Source: an uncultured Lactobacillus sp. (lineage in GTDB: Bacteria; Bacillota; Bacilli; Lactobacillales; Lactobacillaceae). From it: 49,628 bases of DNA. The notes below the pieces were generated by a model. It had not been told where the DNA came from and made no database searches. It worked only from the letters and a program-made list of their open reading frames with translations. Positions 18,453 to 28,249 of the stretch are shown here, one piece after another. The position numbers and the translations under genes are program-made. The stretch spans positions 1 through 49,628 of the forward strand of contig CAJLBJ010000016.1 of the NCBI GenBank assembly GCA_905204935.1, given 5' to 3'. Numbering within the stretch: position 1 is the stretch's first letter; every line of letters begins with the position of its first letter.

Positions 18453-19447
18453 TATGCTTCCTCTTTTTCTTCTTTAAATTCTTGTCCCACATTTGCATAA
18501 GCATCAATAATTTGTGCAACCACGGGATGCCGAACAACATCAGCTGCATCAAAAGTTACAAATTCAATGTTAGCCAAGCCTTGTAAAATTCTTTGTGCAT
18601 CAACTAGTCCACTTTGTTTATGCCCTTTAGGTAAATCAATTTGTGTCTTATCGCCATTAATAATCATCTTTGATCCAAATCCTAAACGAGTCAAAAACAT
18701 CTTCATTTGCGCCCTAGTGGTGTTTTGTGCTTCGTCTAAAATTACAAACGCATTATCTAATGTTCGCCCACGCATATATGCCAAAGGAGCTATTTCAATA
18801 ATTCCACGTTCAATCAAACGTTCTGTATGTTCTGCACCTAAAATAGCGTGCAAAGCATCATACACTGGACGTAAGTAGGGATCGACTTTTTCTTTCAAAT
18901 CACCGGGTAAAAAACCTAGTGACTCGCCTGCTTCAACTGCTGGTCTCGTCAAAATCAAGCGCTCAACTTCTTTTCTTTTTAAAGCAGCTACCGCCATCAC
19001 AACCGCTAAGAAGGTTTTTCCAGTCCCAGCCGGACCAATCCCAAAAACTAAATCATTATTACGTACTGCTTGAACATATTGCCTTTGACCATAATTTTTG
19101 ACTCGAATCGCACGGCCACGATAATCTTTTAACAAAGTAGTCGTATATAAATCTTGAAAATACTCTAACGTTCCTCTTTGAGCCATTTTTAAGGCCGAAA
19201 CAAAATCCGTACTGCCTAATCGAATACCTTGTTGTAAAAGATTGGTTAACTCATTTAAAATTTCACGCGTTAAAATAACGTCATCTTCTTTTCCTGAAAT
19301 CTTAACAATCTCTGAACCTGGTTTAATGACAACATTTTGGCCCTCTTCTAATAATTTTAAATATTTATCATTAACACCAAACAAAGCAACTTCTAAGTTT
19401 GGATCGGGCAAATAAAATTCTTTTTCAATTACTTGTTGATTTGACAA
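18452..19447 (-). CDS. phoH: PhoH-family ATPase (PhoH/YbeZ)
   Basis: A 331-residue PhoH-like P-loop ATPase. The P-loop is GPAGTGKT near residue 138, and the Walker B segment is VILDEAQNT. An N-terminal KH-like portion precedes it. Family members act with YbeY in RNA processing, which matches the gene order here. The start is TTG at 19447, ten bases downstream of AAAGGAG; no closer ATG in frame fits better. It is the first gene of the phoH-ybeY-dgkA-era-recO operon. Confidence 0.95.
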   Translation of the reverse strand: MSNQQVIEKEFYLPDPNLEVALFGVNDKYLKLLEEGQNVVIKPGSEIVKISGKEDDVILTREILNELTNLLQQGIRLGSTDFVSALKMAQRGTLEYFQDLYTTTLLKDYRGRAIRVKNYGQRQYVQAVRNNDLVFGIGPAGTGKTFLAVVMAVAALKRKEVERLILTRPAVEAGESLGFLPGDLKEKVDPYLRPVYDALHAILGAEHTERLIERGIIEIAPLAYMRGRTLDNAFVILDEAQNTTRAQMKMFLTRLGFGSKMIINGDKTQIDLPKGHKQSGLVDAQRILQGLANIEFVTFDAADVVRHPVVAQIIDAYANVGQEFKEEKEEA

Positions 19448-19474
19448 AAGATCAAGACTCCTTTAGTTGCATTT

Positions 19475-19503
19475 CATATTGTTAATATATCATATAATCA
19501 AGG
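19475..19503 (-). promoter_or_regulatory. Possible phoH operon promoter
   Basis: On the minus strand TTGATT and TATGAA are separated by about 17 bases, between the yqeY terminator and phoH. The -10 is imperfect, so confidence is moderate; the coordinates are approximate. Confidence 0.45.
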
Positions 19504-19541
19504 TTTTAACTAGTCTTGCGTAATTATCTTTTCTGCACATA

Positions 19542-19573
19542 AAAAAGAGCCTTGGATATCCAAGGCTCTTTTT
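19542..19573. terminator. yqeY terminator (perfect palindrome)
   Basis: A perfect palindrome (GAGCCTTGGATATCCAAGGCTC) flanked by A and T runs. It follows yqeY, which reads leftward, and its symmetry means it could stop transcription from either side. Confidence 0.92.
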
Positions 19574-19578
19574 ATTGT

Positions 19579-20022
19579 CTAGCTTAATAGCTCTTTGACG
19601 ATTTGATTAACCAATTTACCATCGGCTTTACCTTTGAGTTTTGGCATCAAAACGCCCATCACTTTACCAAAATCAGCTTTTGAAGTCGCACCTACTTCTT
19701 GAATCGTTTCTTCAACTACGGTCTTCACTTCATCTGCACTCAATTGCTTTGGTAAGTAACTTTCAACGACTTTAATTTCGGCTTCTAACTTAGCAACCGA
19801 ATCGCTCCGATTGGCAGTTTTGAATTCTTCCAAAGAATCCTTGCGTTGTTTTAACTCACGAGCCAACACACTAACTTCTTCATCAGCAGTTAAATCATGT
19901 CCTACATTAATTTGCTCGTTTGTTACGGCAGCTTTTAACATTCGAATGGTCCCTAAGGTTTCTTTATCCTTAGCTTTCATCGCAGCCACCATATCTTTTT
20001 GTAATGATGCTAATAAACTCAT
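19579..20022 (-). CDS. yqeY: GatB/YqeY domain protein
   Basis: A 147-residue YqeY protein, made of the helical domain that also forms the tail of GatB and binds tRNA there. Recognisable parts are DMVAAMKAKDKETLGTIRMLKAAV and the C-terminal DFGKVMGVLMPKLKGKADGKLVNQIVKELL. The exact role of free-standing YqeY is unknown. The ATG at 20022 is preceded by GAGGGAGG. It lies 22 bases downstream of rpsU, as in Bacillus, and is co-transcribed with it. Confidence 0.93.
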   Translation of the reverse strand: MSLLASLQKDMVAAMKAKDKETLGTIRMLKAAVTNEQINVGHDLTADEEVSVLARELKQRKDSLEEFKTANRSDSVAKLEAEIKVVESYLPKQLSADEVKTVVEETIQEVGATSKADFGKVMGVLMPKLKGKADGKLVNQIVKELLS

Positions 20023-20044
20023 CACATTTGCCTCCCTCTAGAAA

Positions 20045-20230
20045 CTAGAAACGACGCTTATTTTTACGCTTTCTTGCTGCTTCGGATTTTTTCTTACGTT
20101 TTACACTTGGCTTCTCGTAAAATTCACGTTTCCGATATTCTTGCAAAGTACCTGTTTTTGAAACGGAACGTTTGAAGCGACGAAGAGCGTCATCAAGAGA
20201 TTCGTTTTTACGAACGACTGTTTTTGACAT
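20045..20230 (-). CDS. rpsU: 30S ribosomal protein S21
   Basis: S21 (61 residues) sits beside the anti-Shine-Dalgarno region of 16S rRNA. The conserved start ([23 protein letters not shown]) and very basic tail (RKRKNKRRF) are clear. It has a strong GGAGGGAGGG ribosome binding site and its own promoter. Confidence 0.98.
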   Translation of the reverse strand: MSKTVVRKNESLDDALRRFKRSVSKTGTLQEYRKREFYEKPSVKRKKKSEAARKRKNKRRF

Positions 20231-20309
20231 GGTGATTTCCCTCCCTCCGAGCTAAAAATGTAACCGTCTTAAATTGTATTAAACTAACAAAACTCAACAG
20301 TTCTTTTCC

Positions 20310-20338
20310 ATTATAACTAATGGTAAATACAACGTCAA
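20310..20338 (-). promoter_or_regulatory. rpsU-yqeY promoter
   Basis: TTGACG and TATAAT are separated by exactly 17 bases on the minus strand. It lies in the region shared with the divergent ppsR promoter. Confidence 0.9.
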
Positions 20339-20417
20339 TAAAACTTTAATAAATTACGCAAATTATTTTTAGTCTTCTCTAAAACTCCATTAGTTCTTTA
20401 ATAAACTTTAAATCTGT

Positions 20418-20446
20418 TTGAGAAGAAATGTGAAAACGGATATAAT
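20418..20446 (+). promoter_or_regulatory. ppsR promoter
   Basis: TTGAGA and TATAAT are separated by 17 bases on the plus strand, about 35 bases before the ppsR start. Confidence 0.85.
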
Positions 20447-20480
20447 CTAATTATAGTACTTTATGAAAGAAGGTTTTTTT

Positions 20481-21296
20481 ATGTCAGAAAAAACGCCAAC
20501 TAAAGTCCCTTTGTTCATCATCTCTGATTCACTTGGTGAAACTGGTTTTAATCTTGTACAAGCAGCCATGGTCCAATTTCCTGATGCTACTTTTAATATT
20601 AAACGTTTCCCTCTTACACGTACGACTTCATTGCTTGATGGTATTTTAGAACAGGCTAAACGTGAACAAGCATTTGTTGTTTATAGTTTAGTTGTAGACA
20701 AACTAGCAGATTACGTTGCTAATTTTTGTCAAGAAAACAACCTAGATTCTTATGATATTATTTCAGACTTAATCACTAAATTTTCTAAACGTACCAAATG
20801 TGAACCTCTACATCAAGCGGGTATGAATCATAATACCGATAAGGAATATTTCAATCGGATTGAAGCCATTGAGTTTGCTGTAACTTATGATGACGGTAAA
20901 GACCCTGCTGGTTTTTTGAAAGCCGATATCGTTTTATTAGGTGTATCACGCACATCTAAGACGCCTCTTTCATTATACCTAGCTAATCGCGGTTATAAAG
21001 TTGCTAATTTGCCACTTGTTCCTAAAACCAAAATTCCCGAAGAAATCTATCAAGTCGATCCTAAAAAAATAATTGGCTTAACAAACGATGTTTCTGTCTT
21101 AAATGATATTCGCAAAAATAGAATGATTTCTTATGGTCTTGATCCAGATACCGTTTATTCAAACGTTGATAACATCAAAGCAGAACTTAACTTTGCAGAT
21201 GAACTTTATAAAAAACTAGGATGCCTATCAATTAACGTTGCACATAAATCAATTGAAGAAACTGCAACCTTAATTATGGAAAGTTTAGCAAATTAA
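20481..21296 (+). CDS. PPDK regulatory protein (DUF299/PpsR family)
   Basis: A 271-residue member of the family of bifunctional ADP-dependent kinase/Pi-dependent pyrophosphorylases that switch pyruvate phosphate dikinase (or PEP synthetase) off and on. The nucleotide-binding loop GVSRTSKTPLSLYLANRG is conserved, as is the N-terminal FIISDSLGETG. The ATG at 20481 follows AGAAGG; an earlier ATG at 20463 lies upstream of this ribosome binding site. No target dikinase gene is in the window. It is divergent from rpsU, and the pair resembles the yqfL neighbourhood of Bacillus. Confidence 0.92.
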   Translation: MSEKTPTKVPLFIISDSLGETGFNLVQAAMVQFPDATFNIKRFPLTRTTSLLDGILEQAKREQAFVVYSLVVDKLADYVANFCQENNLDSYDIISDLITKFSKRTKCEPLHQAGMNHNTDKEYFNRIEAIEFAVTYDDGKDPAGFLKADIVLLGVSRTSKTPLSLYLANRGYKVANLPLVPKTKIPEEIYQVDPKKIIGLTNDVSVLNDIRKNRMISYGLDPDTVYSNVDNIKAELNFADELYKKLGCLSINVAHKSIEETATLIMESLAN

Positions 21297-21340
21297 AAAA
21301 ATAAGCACACACCTGAAAAACCAGGTCCGTGCTTATTTTT
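21297..21340. terminator. Bidirectional terminator between ppsR and nfo
   Basis: AATAAGCAC ... GTGCTTATT with an inner ACCTG/CAGGT stem, flanked by A and T runs. It serves convergent ppsR (plus) and nfo (minus). Confidence 0.9.
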
Positions 21341-21343
21341 TAT

Positions 21344-22246
21344 TTATAGTTTACCTTTATTTTGATAAATTTTATCCAATAAATTTGCATCAAATTGTTC
21401 AGCTTTAAACATCGCAATTTCATATGCATATGGTGCGTACTTATCGTTTTTATCTGGTCCAACATATGGAGTTTCCATAATCTTAGGAACATCTTTTAAC
21501 TGCGGATGATGAACTACTTTATTTAATGCTTCAAAACCAATTGTTCCAAAGCCAATATTTTCATGCCGATCTTTATGACTACCCTGAGGATTTTTAGAAT
21601 CATTGACATGTACAACTTTTAAATTTTGCAATCCTATTATATGATCGAATTCATTTAAAACTCCATCAAAGTCTTCTTTAACATTATAGCCAGCATCATT
21701 AATGTGACAAGTATCCAAAGTTACCGATAATTTGTCGTTAAATGTCACAAGTTCAAACATCTTTGCAATTTCTTCAAAGGTTCTCCCGACTTCAGTGCCT
21801 TTACCTGCCATCGTTTCAATCGCAATCTGTAAATCTTGTTGTTGCGTCAGCACTTCATTTAATCCTTTGGCAATACTCTTAATAGCTGCATCACTGCCAA
21901 CTCCAACATGAGCACCTGGATGAAGCGTCATTTGTTTTGCTCCTAAAGCTTGCGCACGCATTACTTCTGCTTGCAAAAATTCTACTGCAAAGCCAAAATT
22001 TTCAGGCTTAACGGTATTACCTAAATTAATGATATACGGCGCATGAACCACAATGTTGCTCAATCCTTTTTCTTGCATATATTTTTGGCCGGCTTCAATA
22101 TTCATTTCAGAAATATCTTTACGTCGCGTATTTTGTGGTGCTCCCGTATAAATCATAAATGTACTTGCATGATAACTAGCAGCTTCTTTAGCTGCCCCTA
22201 ATAACATCTCTTTGCCACTCATACTTACGTGTGAACCTAATAGCAT
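21344..22246 (-). CDS. nfo: Endonuclease IV (AP endonuclease)
   Basis: A TIM-barrel zinc endonuclease of 300 residues that cuts DNA 5' to abasic sites in base-excision repair. Recognisable zinc-ligand regions are [57 protein letters not shown] and IMETPYVG. The start is preceded by GAGGAGGAATGAGAA. It is the last gene of an apparent msrA-yitT-glycosyltransferase-nfo run, although whether these share one transcript is not shown. Confidence 0.97.
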   Translation of the reverse strand: MLLGSHVSMSGKEMLLGAAKEAASYHASTFMIYTGAPQNTRRKDISEMNIEAGQKYMQEKGLSNIVVHAPYIINLGNTVKPENFGFAVEFLQAEVMRAQALGAKQMTLHPGAHVGVGSDAAIKSIAKGLNEVLTQQQDLQIAIETMAGKGTEVGRTFEEIAKMFELVTFNDKLSVTLDTCHINDAGYNVKEDFDGVLNEFDHIIGLQNLKVVHVNDSKNPQGSHKDRHENIGFGTIGFEALNKVVHHPQLKDVPKIMETPYVGPDKNDKYAPYAYEIAMFKAEQFDANLLDKIYQNKGKL

Positions 22247-22259
22247 TTCTCATTCCTCC

Positions 22260-23219
22260 TCATAATAGATAAAATAATTTATAACTCACCTTATTTAATA
22301 AACGTAAATAAATATTTTGTTTATCTTTAGTCTTAAGATACTTATTTTTACGCCAATCCGGAAACCAACTATGCACATTTTGCCATATTTTTGTTAATAA
22401 TTGTTGCTTGAGTTTTTTATCTTTGAGTTTTAATACCTTACGCAACAAAACATTTCCTAGTAGATTGCGACTAAAACGATACTCAAGTTCAGCAAAATAT
22501 TGCTTTAAACAGCCCTTATTTTGGTAAAAATCGATTATTTCTTGATAAATCCAAAAAATATCTGCGATACGTTTAGTTTCACTATAAGAAATTGAATTTC
22601 CCCGTTGCACATAGTGAACTTCACAAGCTTCATCTATAGCAACATCATCAATACTATCCAAAAAAGTCACCAACTTAAAGAAAAAAGCTTGGTCTTCATA
22701 AAGCTTTCCTTTAGGAAACAATACTTGACTTTCTTTAAGCCAACTAGTCAAATACATCTTGTTCCAAGCAACAACACGTCCATTAACTAAATAATCATTT
22801 AAACTACAATAACTTTTTCGTATATCAGTGCGTATTTTATCTGGATACTCCCATAAAAAATTACATTCGACAATCTTTTTTTGCCCATCTGCACTCATCA
22901 AGACCATACGTTCTAACATATTTTCTTCAACATAATCGTCTGAATCAATAAATAAAACATAATCGCCTGTCACATATTGTAACCCATAATTACGTGCATC
23001 AGACAAACCACCATTTTCTTTATGGTAGTACTTAATTTTAGCAGGATTTTTTTGACTAAAATCCTGACAAATTTCACCACAACGATCACTACTACCGTCG
23101 TCTACTAAGATCAATTCATAGTTTGGATAAGTCTGTTTAAGCAAGGTAGTTAAACATTTTTCCAGATATGCTTCAACATTATAAATTGCTACGACTATGC
23201 TGACTTTGATAGCTGACAT
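22260..23219 (-). CDS. Family 2 glycosyltransferase
   Basis: A 319-residue GT2 enzyme with a GT-A fold: VSIVVAIYNVEAYLEKCL at the N-terminus, VDDGSSD near residue 39, GGLSDARNYG, and the metal-binding DSD at 92-94. The C-terminal third (from about 225) is basic and helical, as in capsule or wall-polysaccharide transferases. The sugar and acceptor cannot be inferred. It is a lone glycosyltransferase, not part of a polysaccharide cluster. It has a strong AAGGAGG ribosome binding site and follows the YitT gene by 18 bases, so both are probably co-transcribed. Confidence 0.88.
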   Translation of the reverse strand: MSAIKVSIVVAIYNVEAYLEKCLTTLLKQTYPNYELILVDDGSSDRCGEICQDFSQKNPAKIKYYHKENGGLSDARNYGLQYVTGDYVLFIDSDDYVEENMLERMVLMSADGQKKIVECNFLWEYPDKIRTDIRKSYCSLNDYLVNGRVVAWNKMYLTSWLKESQVLFPKGKLYEDQAFFFKLVTFLDSIDDVAIDEACEVHYVQRGNSISYSETKRIADIFWIYQEIIDFYQNKGCLKQYFAELEYRFSRNLLGNVLLRKVLKLKDKKLKQQLLTKIWQNVHSWFPDWRKNKYLKTKDKQNIYLRLLNKVSYKLFYLL

Positions 23220-23237
23220 TTTTTCCTCCTTGTCATG

Positions 23238-24110
23238 TTATGGTTGCGGTTCATAAAAGCGCCCCATAATGTGTACGTTATCTGCAATACTTACAAAAGC
23301 ATGTGGATCGGATTCTTCCATGGCCTTACGTAATTCTGGTTGTTCATAACGTGAAATAACCGTAAATAAAATAGTCTTTGTATCATGCTTATACGCACCT
23401 TCTGCACCATGAACTATCGTAATTCCTCTACGCATACGATTTTGAATGCATTCAACCACGCAGTTGGGTTTGCTAGTGACAATCATCACTTGCATTTTTT
23501 GTTGTCTTGTATAAACCATATCCATAACCTTAGCATTAACAAATAAACCCAAAGCTGAATAAAACGCATATGGCCAACCATAAACAAAACCAGCAGCAAG
23601 TACAATAAAAGCATTAAAGATAATATTGATTGTTCCTATACTTTTCCCCGTGTGTTTACGAATAGTTAAGCCTAAAATATCCAAACCACCAGTTGAGATA
23701 CCATTTTTAAGTGCCAATCCCGTTCCCCATCCATTAATTGCAGCTCCAAAAATAGCACAAATAATTGGATCATGTGTCAAAGTCACTGGTTGAATAATTT
23801 TAATCATTATACTTGAACAAATAACCGCTAAAAATGTAAAAATTGTAAAGCGATGTCCAATTTGAAACCATGCCAAAATAAACAAAGGTACATTTAATGC
23901 AAAAAGTAAAAACGCCGTTGATAAAGGTAGATTAGTTTCTTTTAACAATGTCGTTAATAGCTGGGCTAAGCCAGTAATTCCTGATGAGTAGATATGTCCT
24001 GGTGTCCAAAAAAAGTTCATCGCAACTGACACAATAATCCCATAAATAAAGGCCGTGGAAGCACGCGCAATATAAATATGACGCTTCCAAATACTTTGTA
24101 ACTCATCCAT
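23238..24110 (-). CDS. YitT family membrane protein (DUF161/DUF2179)
   Basis: A 290-residue protein with five or six membrane helices in the first 200 residues, containing the family signature FFWTPGHIYSSGITGLAQL and GLALKNGISTGGLDILG. It ends in a soluble DUF2179 domain (about 205-285). The function of this family is unproven. It lies between msrA and the glycosyltransferase. No signal peptide other than the first membrane helix is visible. Confidence 0.9.
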   Translation of the reverse strand: MDELQSIWKRHIYIARASTAFIYGIIVSVAMNFFWTPGHIYSSGITGLAQLLTTLLKETNLPLSTAFLLFALNVPLFILAWFQIGHRFTIFTFLAVICSSIMIKIIQPVTLTHDPIICAIFGAAINGWGTGLALKNGISTGGLDILGLTIRKHTGKSIGTINIIFNAFIVLAAGFVYGWPYAFYSALGLFVNAKVMDMVYTRQQKMQVMIVTSKPNCVVECIQNRMRRGITIVHGAEGAYKHDTKTILFTVISRYEQPELRKAMEESDPHAFVSIADNVHIMGRFYEPQP

Positions 24111-24130
24111 CTGCTCAATTCATCTCCAAT

Positions 24131-24652
24131 TTAGTTCCAATATTTCTCTTTAAACGCTTGACGTCCCTGAGCTTCTTCAAAAGCATAGCGCACTTGATCT
24201 TTTTTATAGAAATCTTGATGATATTCTTCTGCTTCATAAAAAGCTGTAGCCGGTTCAATTTGCGTCACGATTGGTTTTTTAAAACGCCCACTAGCTTGTA
24301 AATTTTGTTTAGATTTTAAAGCTATTTGCTGTTGAACTTCATCTTTAACAAAAATCACTGGGCGATAGCTACTACCACGGTCTTGAAATTGTCCCATAGC
24401 ATCCGTTGGATCAGTTTGTTGCCAATATATCTCTACTAAACGTTCATAACTAATAATTGTAGGATCAAAGACAATTTTGACTGCTTCTGTGTGGCCCGTT
24501 TGACCATTCTTTACTTCCTCATAAGTTGGATTAGGAACACTGCCTCCGGTATATCCAGAGCGAACCGAAATAATTCCGGGTTGTTGGTCAAAGGGTTCCA
24601 CCATACACCAAAAGCATCCACCTGCAAAAATAGCCGTATCTTGTTTTTTCAT
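24131..24652 (-). CDS. msrA: Peptide methionine sulfoxide reductase MsrA
   Basis: MsrA (173 residues) reduces methionine-S-sulfoxide. The catalytic Cys13 lies in GGCFWC, followed by the family segments [15 protein letters not shown] and GHTEAV. Near the C-terminus is [10 protein letters not shown]. The ATG at 24652 (after GGGGGAGAG) is used rather than the longer frame to 24685. No msrB gene is in the window. Confidence 0.96.
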   Translation of the reverse strand: MKKQDTAIFAGGCFWCMVEPFDQQPGIISVRSGYTGGSVPNPTYEEVKNGQTGHTEAVKIVFDPTIISYERLVEIYWQQTDPTDAMGQFQDRGSSYRPVIFVKDEVQQQIALKSKQNLQASGRFKKPIVTQIEPATAFYEAEEYHQDFYKKDQVRYAFEEAQGRQAFKEKYWN

Positions 24653-24678
24653 ACGTTTCTCTCCCCCATAAATTACTG

Positions 24679-24711
24679 TATACAATTTACGAAATTGCGA
24701 TATACAATTTA
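24679..24711 (-). repeat. Two copies of an 11-bp sequence in the msrA promoter region
   Basis: TATACAATTTA occurs at 24679-24689 and again at 24701-24711, a spacing of 22 bases. On the minus strand the same region offers TTGTAT and TGTATA separated by 17 bases, a weak promoter for msrA, so the repeats may be promoter elements or an operator pair. Confidence 0.4.
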
Positions 24712-24751
24712 ATAAACTTCTAGTTCTGATTTAGTATACCCTATTTCACAG

Positions 24752-24780
24752 AAAAAAGGCTGGTAAACCCAACCTTTTTT
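24752..24780. terminator. hisS-aspS terminator
   Basis: AAGGTTGG/CCAGCCTT hairpin with A and T runs on either side, directly after aspS. Confidence 0.85.
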
Positions 24781-24782
24781 AA

Positions 24783-26570
24783 TTAGTCTTGTGCATTTAT
24801 TTTAGCATCTGCCGGTATTTCTGTTTGCAAGTACAATTCATCTAATTGCTTATCCGAAACAAAACTTGGTGCATTAGTCAATGGTTCAGAAGCTTTAGAA
24901 TTCTTTGGAAAGGCAATTACTTCACGAATATTTTCCTTACCCGCTAATAACATTGCAAAGCGATCTAAACCTAAAGCCAAACCGCCATGTGGTGGGAAAC
25001 CGTAGTCTAAAGCATCTAAGAACCAGCCAAATTGTTCTTTAGCACTTTGTTCACTAAAACCTAAAGCCGCAAACATATTTTCTTGTACTTCTCTTTGATG
25101 AATACGAATAGAACCTCCGCCTAATTCATACCCATTCAATACAATATCGTAACTTTGAGCATGACATTCATGTGGGTTTGTCTTGAGTAATTCTAAGTCT
25201 TCTTCATTTGGCATCGTAAATGGATGATGCGCTGCAATATAACGGCCAAAGTCTTCACTATATTCAAATAATGGCCAATCTACGACCCATACAAAAGCAA
25301 ATTGATTTTCGTCAATTAAACCTAATTCTTTGGCAATGTTCACACGCAAGTAACCTAAGCTATCAGCTACAACGCTTGCTTTATCAGCGACAAATAAAAT
25401 TAAATCACCAACATTTGCTTGAGTAGCTTGCATGATTTCAGTAGTTTTATCAACAAAGAATTTAGCAATAGGTCCTTGTAAGCCTTCGTTTGTAACCTTA
25501 ACCCAAGCTAATCCTTTAGCACCAAAACGTTTAATATAGTCTTGTTTTTGTTCGATTTGTTTACGTGAGTACTTATCTGCACCACCTGGGACTGCAATTG
25601 CTTTGACTTGGCCTCCGTTTTCAAGTGTTGTATCAAACACCTTAAAGCCTGAATTAGCCACAACTTCAGCCATATTCTTTAGTTCCATTCCAAATCGAAT
25701 ATCTGGCTTATCAGAACCAAAGCGATCCATCGCTTCATTCCAAGAAATCTGTTGAATTGGTGTTTTCAACTCAATTCCCAAAGTATTTTTCATAATTGCT
25801 TTGAGCAAACCTTCTGTCAATTCTTGAATTTCAGTTGCTGTCATAAATGACATTTCCATGTCAATTTGAGTAAATTCTGGTTGACGATCACCACGTAAAT
25901 CTTCATCTCTAAAACAACGAGCAATTTGATAATAACGATCAAATCCAGCATTCATTAACAATTGTTTAAATAACTGTGGTGATTGTGGCAAAGCATAAAA
26001 ATGTCCTGGATAAACACGTGAAGGCACCAAATAATCACGTGCACCTTCTGGAGTTGATTTTGTCAAATATGGTGTTTCAATGTCGATAAAGTCATTTTGA
26101 TCTAAATAACTGTGTACTGTTTGTGTAATTCGGTTTCGAATCTTTAATGCACGTTGCATTTCAGGACGACGTAAATCCAAATAACGATACTTCAAGCGCA
26201 AATCATCGGATACATTGATGTCATCTTCAATATAAAACGGCGGAGTCTTAGCTTTGTTTAAGACATTGACTTGCTTGACTTCCACTTCAACTTTACCAGT
26301 TTTCATATTAGGATTGATGGCTTTTTCTCCTCTGGCAACTACCTTACCTTGGACTTCAATAACAAATTCATTTCTTAAAGTATCTGCAATTTCTAATGCT
26401 TCAGGCCCAAATTCTTGGCTAAAAACTAATTGAACAATTCCTTCACGATCACGTAAATCAATAAAAATTAAATTTCCTAAATCACGCCGTTTTTGAACCC
26501 ATCCATTCAAGATAACTTCTTGACCTAAAAAGCTCTCATCAACTAAACCTGCATATGTTGTTCGTTTCAC
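24783..26570 (-). CDS. aspS: Aspartyl-tRNA synthetase
   Basis: A class IIb synthetase of 595 residues. The N-terminal OB domain binds the anticodon; the catalytic core shows [20 protein letters not shown] (motif 2) and [16 protein letters not shown] (motif 3), with the large bacterial insertion (GAD) domain between them. Its start is GTG, 17 bases after hisS. The gene is the second member of a T-box-controlled operon. Confidence 0.98.
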   Translation of the reverse strand: MKRTTYAGLVDESFLGQEVILNGWVQKRRDLGNLIFIDLRDREGIVQLVFSQEFGPEALEIADTLRNEFVIEVQGKVVARGEKAINPNMKTGKVEVEVKQVNVLNKAKTPPFYIEDDINVSDDLRLKYRYLDLRRPEMQRALKIRNRITQTVHSYLDQNDFIDIETPYLTKSTPEGARDYLVPSRVYPGHFYALPQSPQLFKQLLMNAGFDRYYQIARCFRDEDLRGDRQPEFTQIDMEMSFMTATEIQELTEGLLKAIMKNTLGIELKTPIQQISWNEAMDRFGSDKPDIRFGMELKNMAEVVANSGFKVFDTTLENGGQVKAIAVPGGADKYSRKQIEQKQDYIKRFGAKGLAWVKVTNEGLQGPIAKFFVDKTTEIMQATQANVGDLILFVADKASVVADSLGYLRVNIAKELGLIDENQFAFVWVVDWPLFEYSEDFGRYIAAHHPFTMPNEEDLELLKTNPHECHAQSYDIVLNGYELGGGSIRIHQREVQENMFAALGFSEQSAKEQFGWFLDALDYGFPPHGGLALGLDRFAMLLAGKENIREVIAFPKNSKASEPLTNAPSFVSDKQLDELYLQTEIPADAKINAQD

Positions 26571-26587
26571 TATTTAAAACTCCTCTC

Positions 26588-27856
26588 TTAATCCTTTAAA
26601 ATTTTCGCAAAATCAGCATACACATCAGCTAAGTTTACACTGTGTTCTTCACCGTTTTGCATATCTTTTAAATTAATTTTGCCAGTTTCTAACTCACTTT
26701 CACCAAGAGTCAATGTATACCGCGCTTTTAATTTATCCGCAGTCTTAAATTGTGCTTTAATTTTGCGTTCAAGATAATCTTTTTCTGCTACAAAACCTTG
26801 TTTACGCAAACTTTGCACTAATTTAAACGTTTCGGTTTGTGTTTGCTCTCCGATGCTAACAACGTAAACATCTAATGGATTAGCTAATTCTAAATTTTCT
26901 AGCAATAATAATAGCCGTTCGACACCTATCCCAAATCCAATCCCTGGCATTTCTGGGCCTCCAAGTTGTTCGACTAAACCACTGTAACGTCCACCACCAC
27001 AAATAGTTGTCCATTTATTATCGAAAACTTGATCATTACTCATAATTTCAAAAATTGTGTGATTATAATAATCCAAACCACGAACCATATTGCTATCAAT
27101 TTCATATGAAATCTCTAAGGCATCCAACAAGCTTTTTACGTTTGCAAAATATTCTTTAGCCTTAGGTGTTAAATAATCTAAAATTGATGGAGCGTTAGCA
27201 ATAATAGCTTGATCACATTCTTCTTTACTATCCAAAATCCGTAATGGATTTTTCTCAAGTCGTTGTTTTGAATCATTAGATAATTGATCTGCAAGTGGGG
27301 TCAAGTAATCAATTAACGCTTGACGATACGCTTGTCGTGATTCATTATCTCCTAAAGTATTTAAAGCTAATTTAATATTTTTAATTCCTAACTGAGCAAG
27401 TAATTCAAGCGCCATTGAGATCACTTCAGCATCCAAAGCTGGATTTTCACATCCAAACGCTTCGATTCCAATTTGATGAAATTCACGCAAGCGTCCTGCT
27501 TGTGGACGCTCATAACGAAACATAGGACCCATATAATATAATTTACATGGTTTATTTACTTCTGGTGCAAATAACTTATTTTCAACAAAAGCACGAACTA
27601 CTCCAGCAGTTCCTTCAGGTCTTAGAGTAATATGACGATCACCTTTATCATAAAAATCGTACATTTCTTTTGTAACAATATCAGATGTTTCACCTGATGT
27701 TCTTGAAAAAACATCAAAATTTTCAAAAATTGGAGTTCTAATTTCTTGATAACAATACTTCGCAAATAATTGACGCGCATTATCTTCAACAAATTGCCAT
27801 TTACTTGATTGATTAGGCAAGATGTCAGCAGTTCCTTTCGGACGTTGATACTTCAT
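26588..27856 (-). CDS. hisS: Histidyl-tRNA synthetase
   Basis: A class IIa synthetase (422 residues). Characteristic parts are [50 protein letters not shown] (motif 2) and [14 protein letters not shown] with [16 protein letters not shown] (motif 3). The ATG at 27856 follows AAGGAG; the frame extends upstream into the T-box terminator but that is not coding. It heads the hisS-aspS operon. Confidence 0.98.
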   Translation of the reverse strand: MKYQRPKGTADILPNQSSKWQFVEDNARQLFAKYCYQEIRTPIFENFDVFSRTSGETSDIVTKEMYDFYDKGDRHITLRPEGTAGVVRAFVENKLFAPEVNKPCKLYYMGPMFRYERPQAGRLREFHQIGIEAFGCENPALDAEVISMALELLAQLGIKNIKLALNTLGDNESRQAYRQALIDYLTPLADQLSNDSKQRLEKNPLRILDSKEECDQAIIANAPSILDYLTPKAKEYFANVKSLLDALEISYEIDSNMVRGLDYYNHTIFEIMSNDQVFDNKWTTICGGGRYSGLVEQLGGPEMPGIGFGIGVERLLLLLENLELANPLDVYVVSIGEQTQTETFKLVQSLRKQGFVAEKDYLERKIKAQFKTADKLKARYTLTLGESELETGKINLKDMQNGEEHSVNLADVYADFAKILKD

Positions 27857-27883
27857 TTGAATTTCTCCTTGTCTACCGGGAAT

Positions 27884-28100
27884 AAAAAACACCCTTGCCA
27901 AGCTTCATTAGCTCAACAAGGGCGCAAAAAGCACGGTGCCACCTTGATTTTAACTCTTCTTGGATAACGTAACTAACGGCAAAACGCACCTAGAAAGTGT
28001 CTTCCAATTCGTAAAAAAGAGATGAGACTCGCAGCTAAAATCTCACTTTCTGGGCACTTTTTTACGCTGTACTTTTCTTTCATTTCCGGTCTTATTATTT
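27884..28100 (-). ncRNA. T-box leader for hisS-aspS
   Basis: On the minus strand the T-box sequence AAGGTGGCACCG is at 27934-27946. The terminator hairpin (GCCCTTG ... CAAGGGT plus T run) is at 27884-27923. A 10-base-pair helix (CGTAAAAAAG / CTTTTTTACG) bounds the specifier loop, which has AGTA on the 5' side and GAAGACAC on the 3' side. The GACAC at 27997-28001 contains both Asp GAC and His CAC in different registers, matching the two genes downstream. Confidence 0.9.
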
Positions 28101-28106
28101 CTTACA

Positions 28107-28135
28107 AGTATACAAATTATCATTAATTAGGTCAA
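28107..28135 (-). promoter_or_regulatory. hisS T-box promoter
   Basis: TTGACC and TATACT are separated by 17 bases on the minus strand, just upstream of the T-box leader. Confidence 0.85.
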
Positions 28136-28186
28136 GCGTTATTGCGCTTTGCATCATATTTTTTAAGAAATAATCCAGTTTTTACT

Positions 28187-28215
28187 ATGTTTTTGCAAAC
28201 TAATCTTTGTTATAA
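28187..28215 (+). promoter_or_regulatory. Amidase gene promoter
   Basis: An extended -10 (TGTTATAAT, TATAAT at 28210-28215) on the plus strand, 35 bases before the amidase start. The -35 (around GTTTTT) is poor, as is usual for extended -10 promoters. Confidence 0.6.
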
Positions 28216-28249
28216 TGAAAATAATTGAATCATTATTGGAGTTGAAAAT

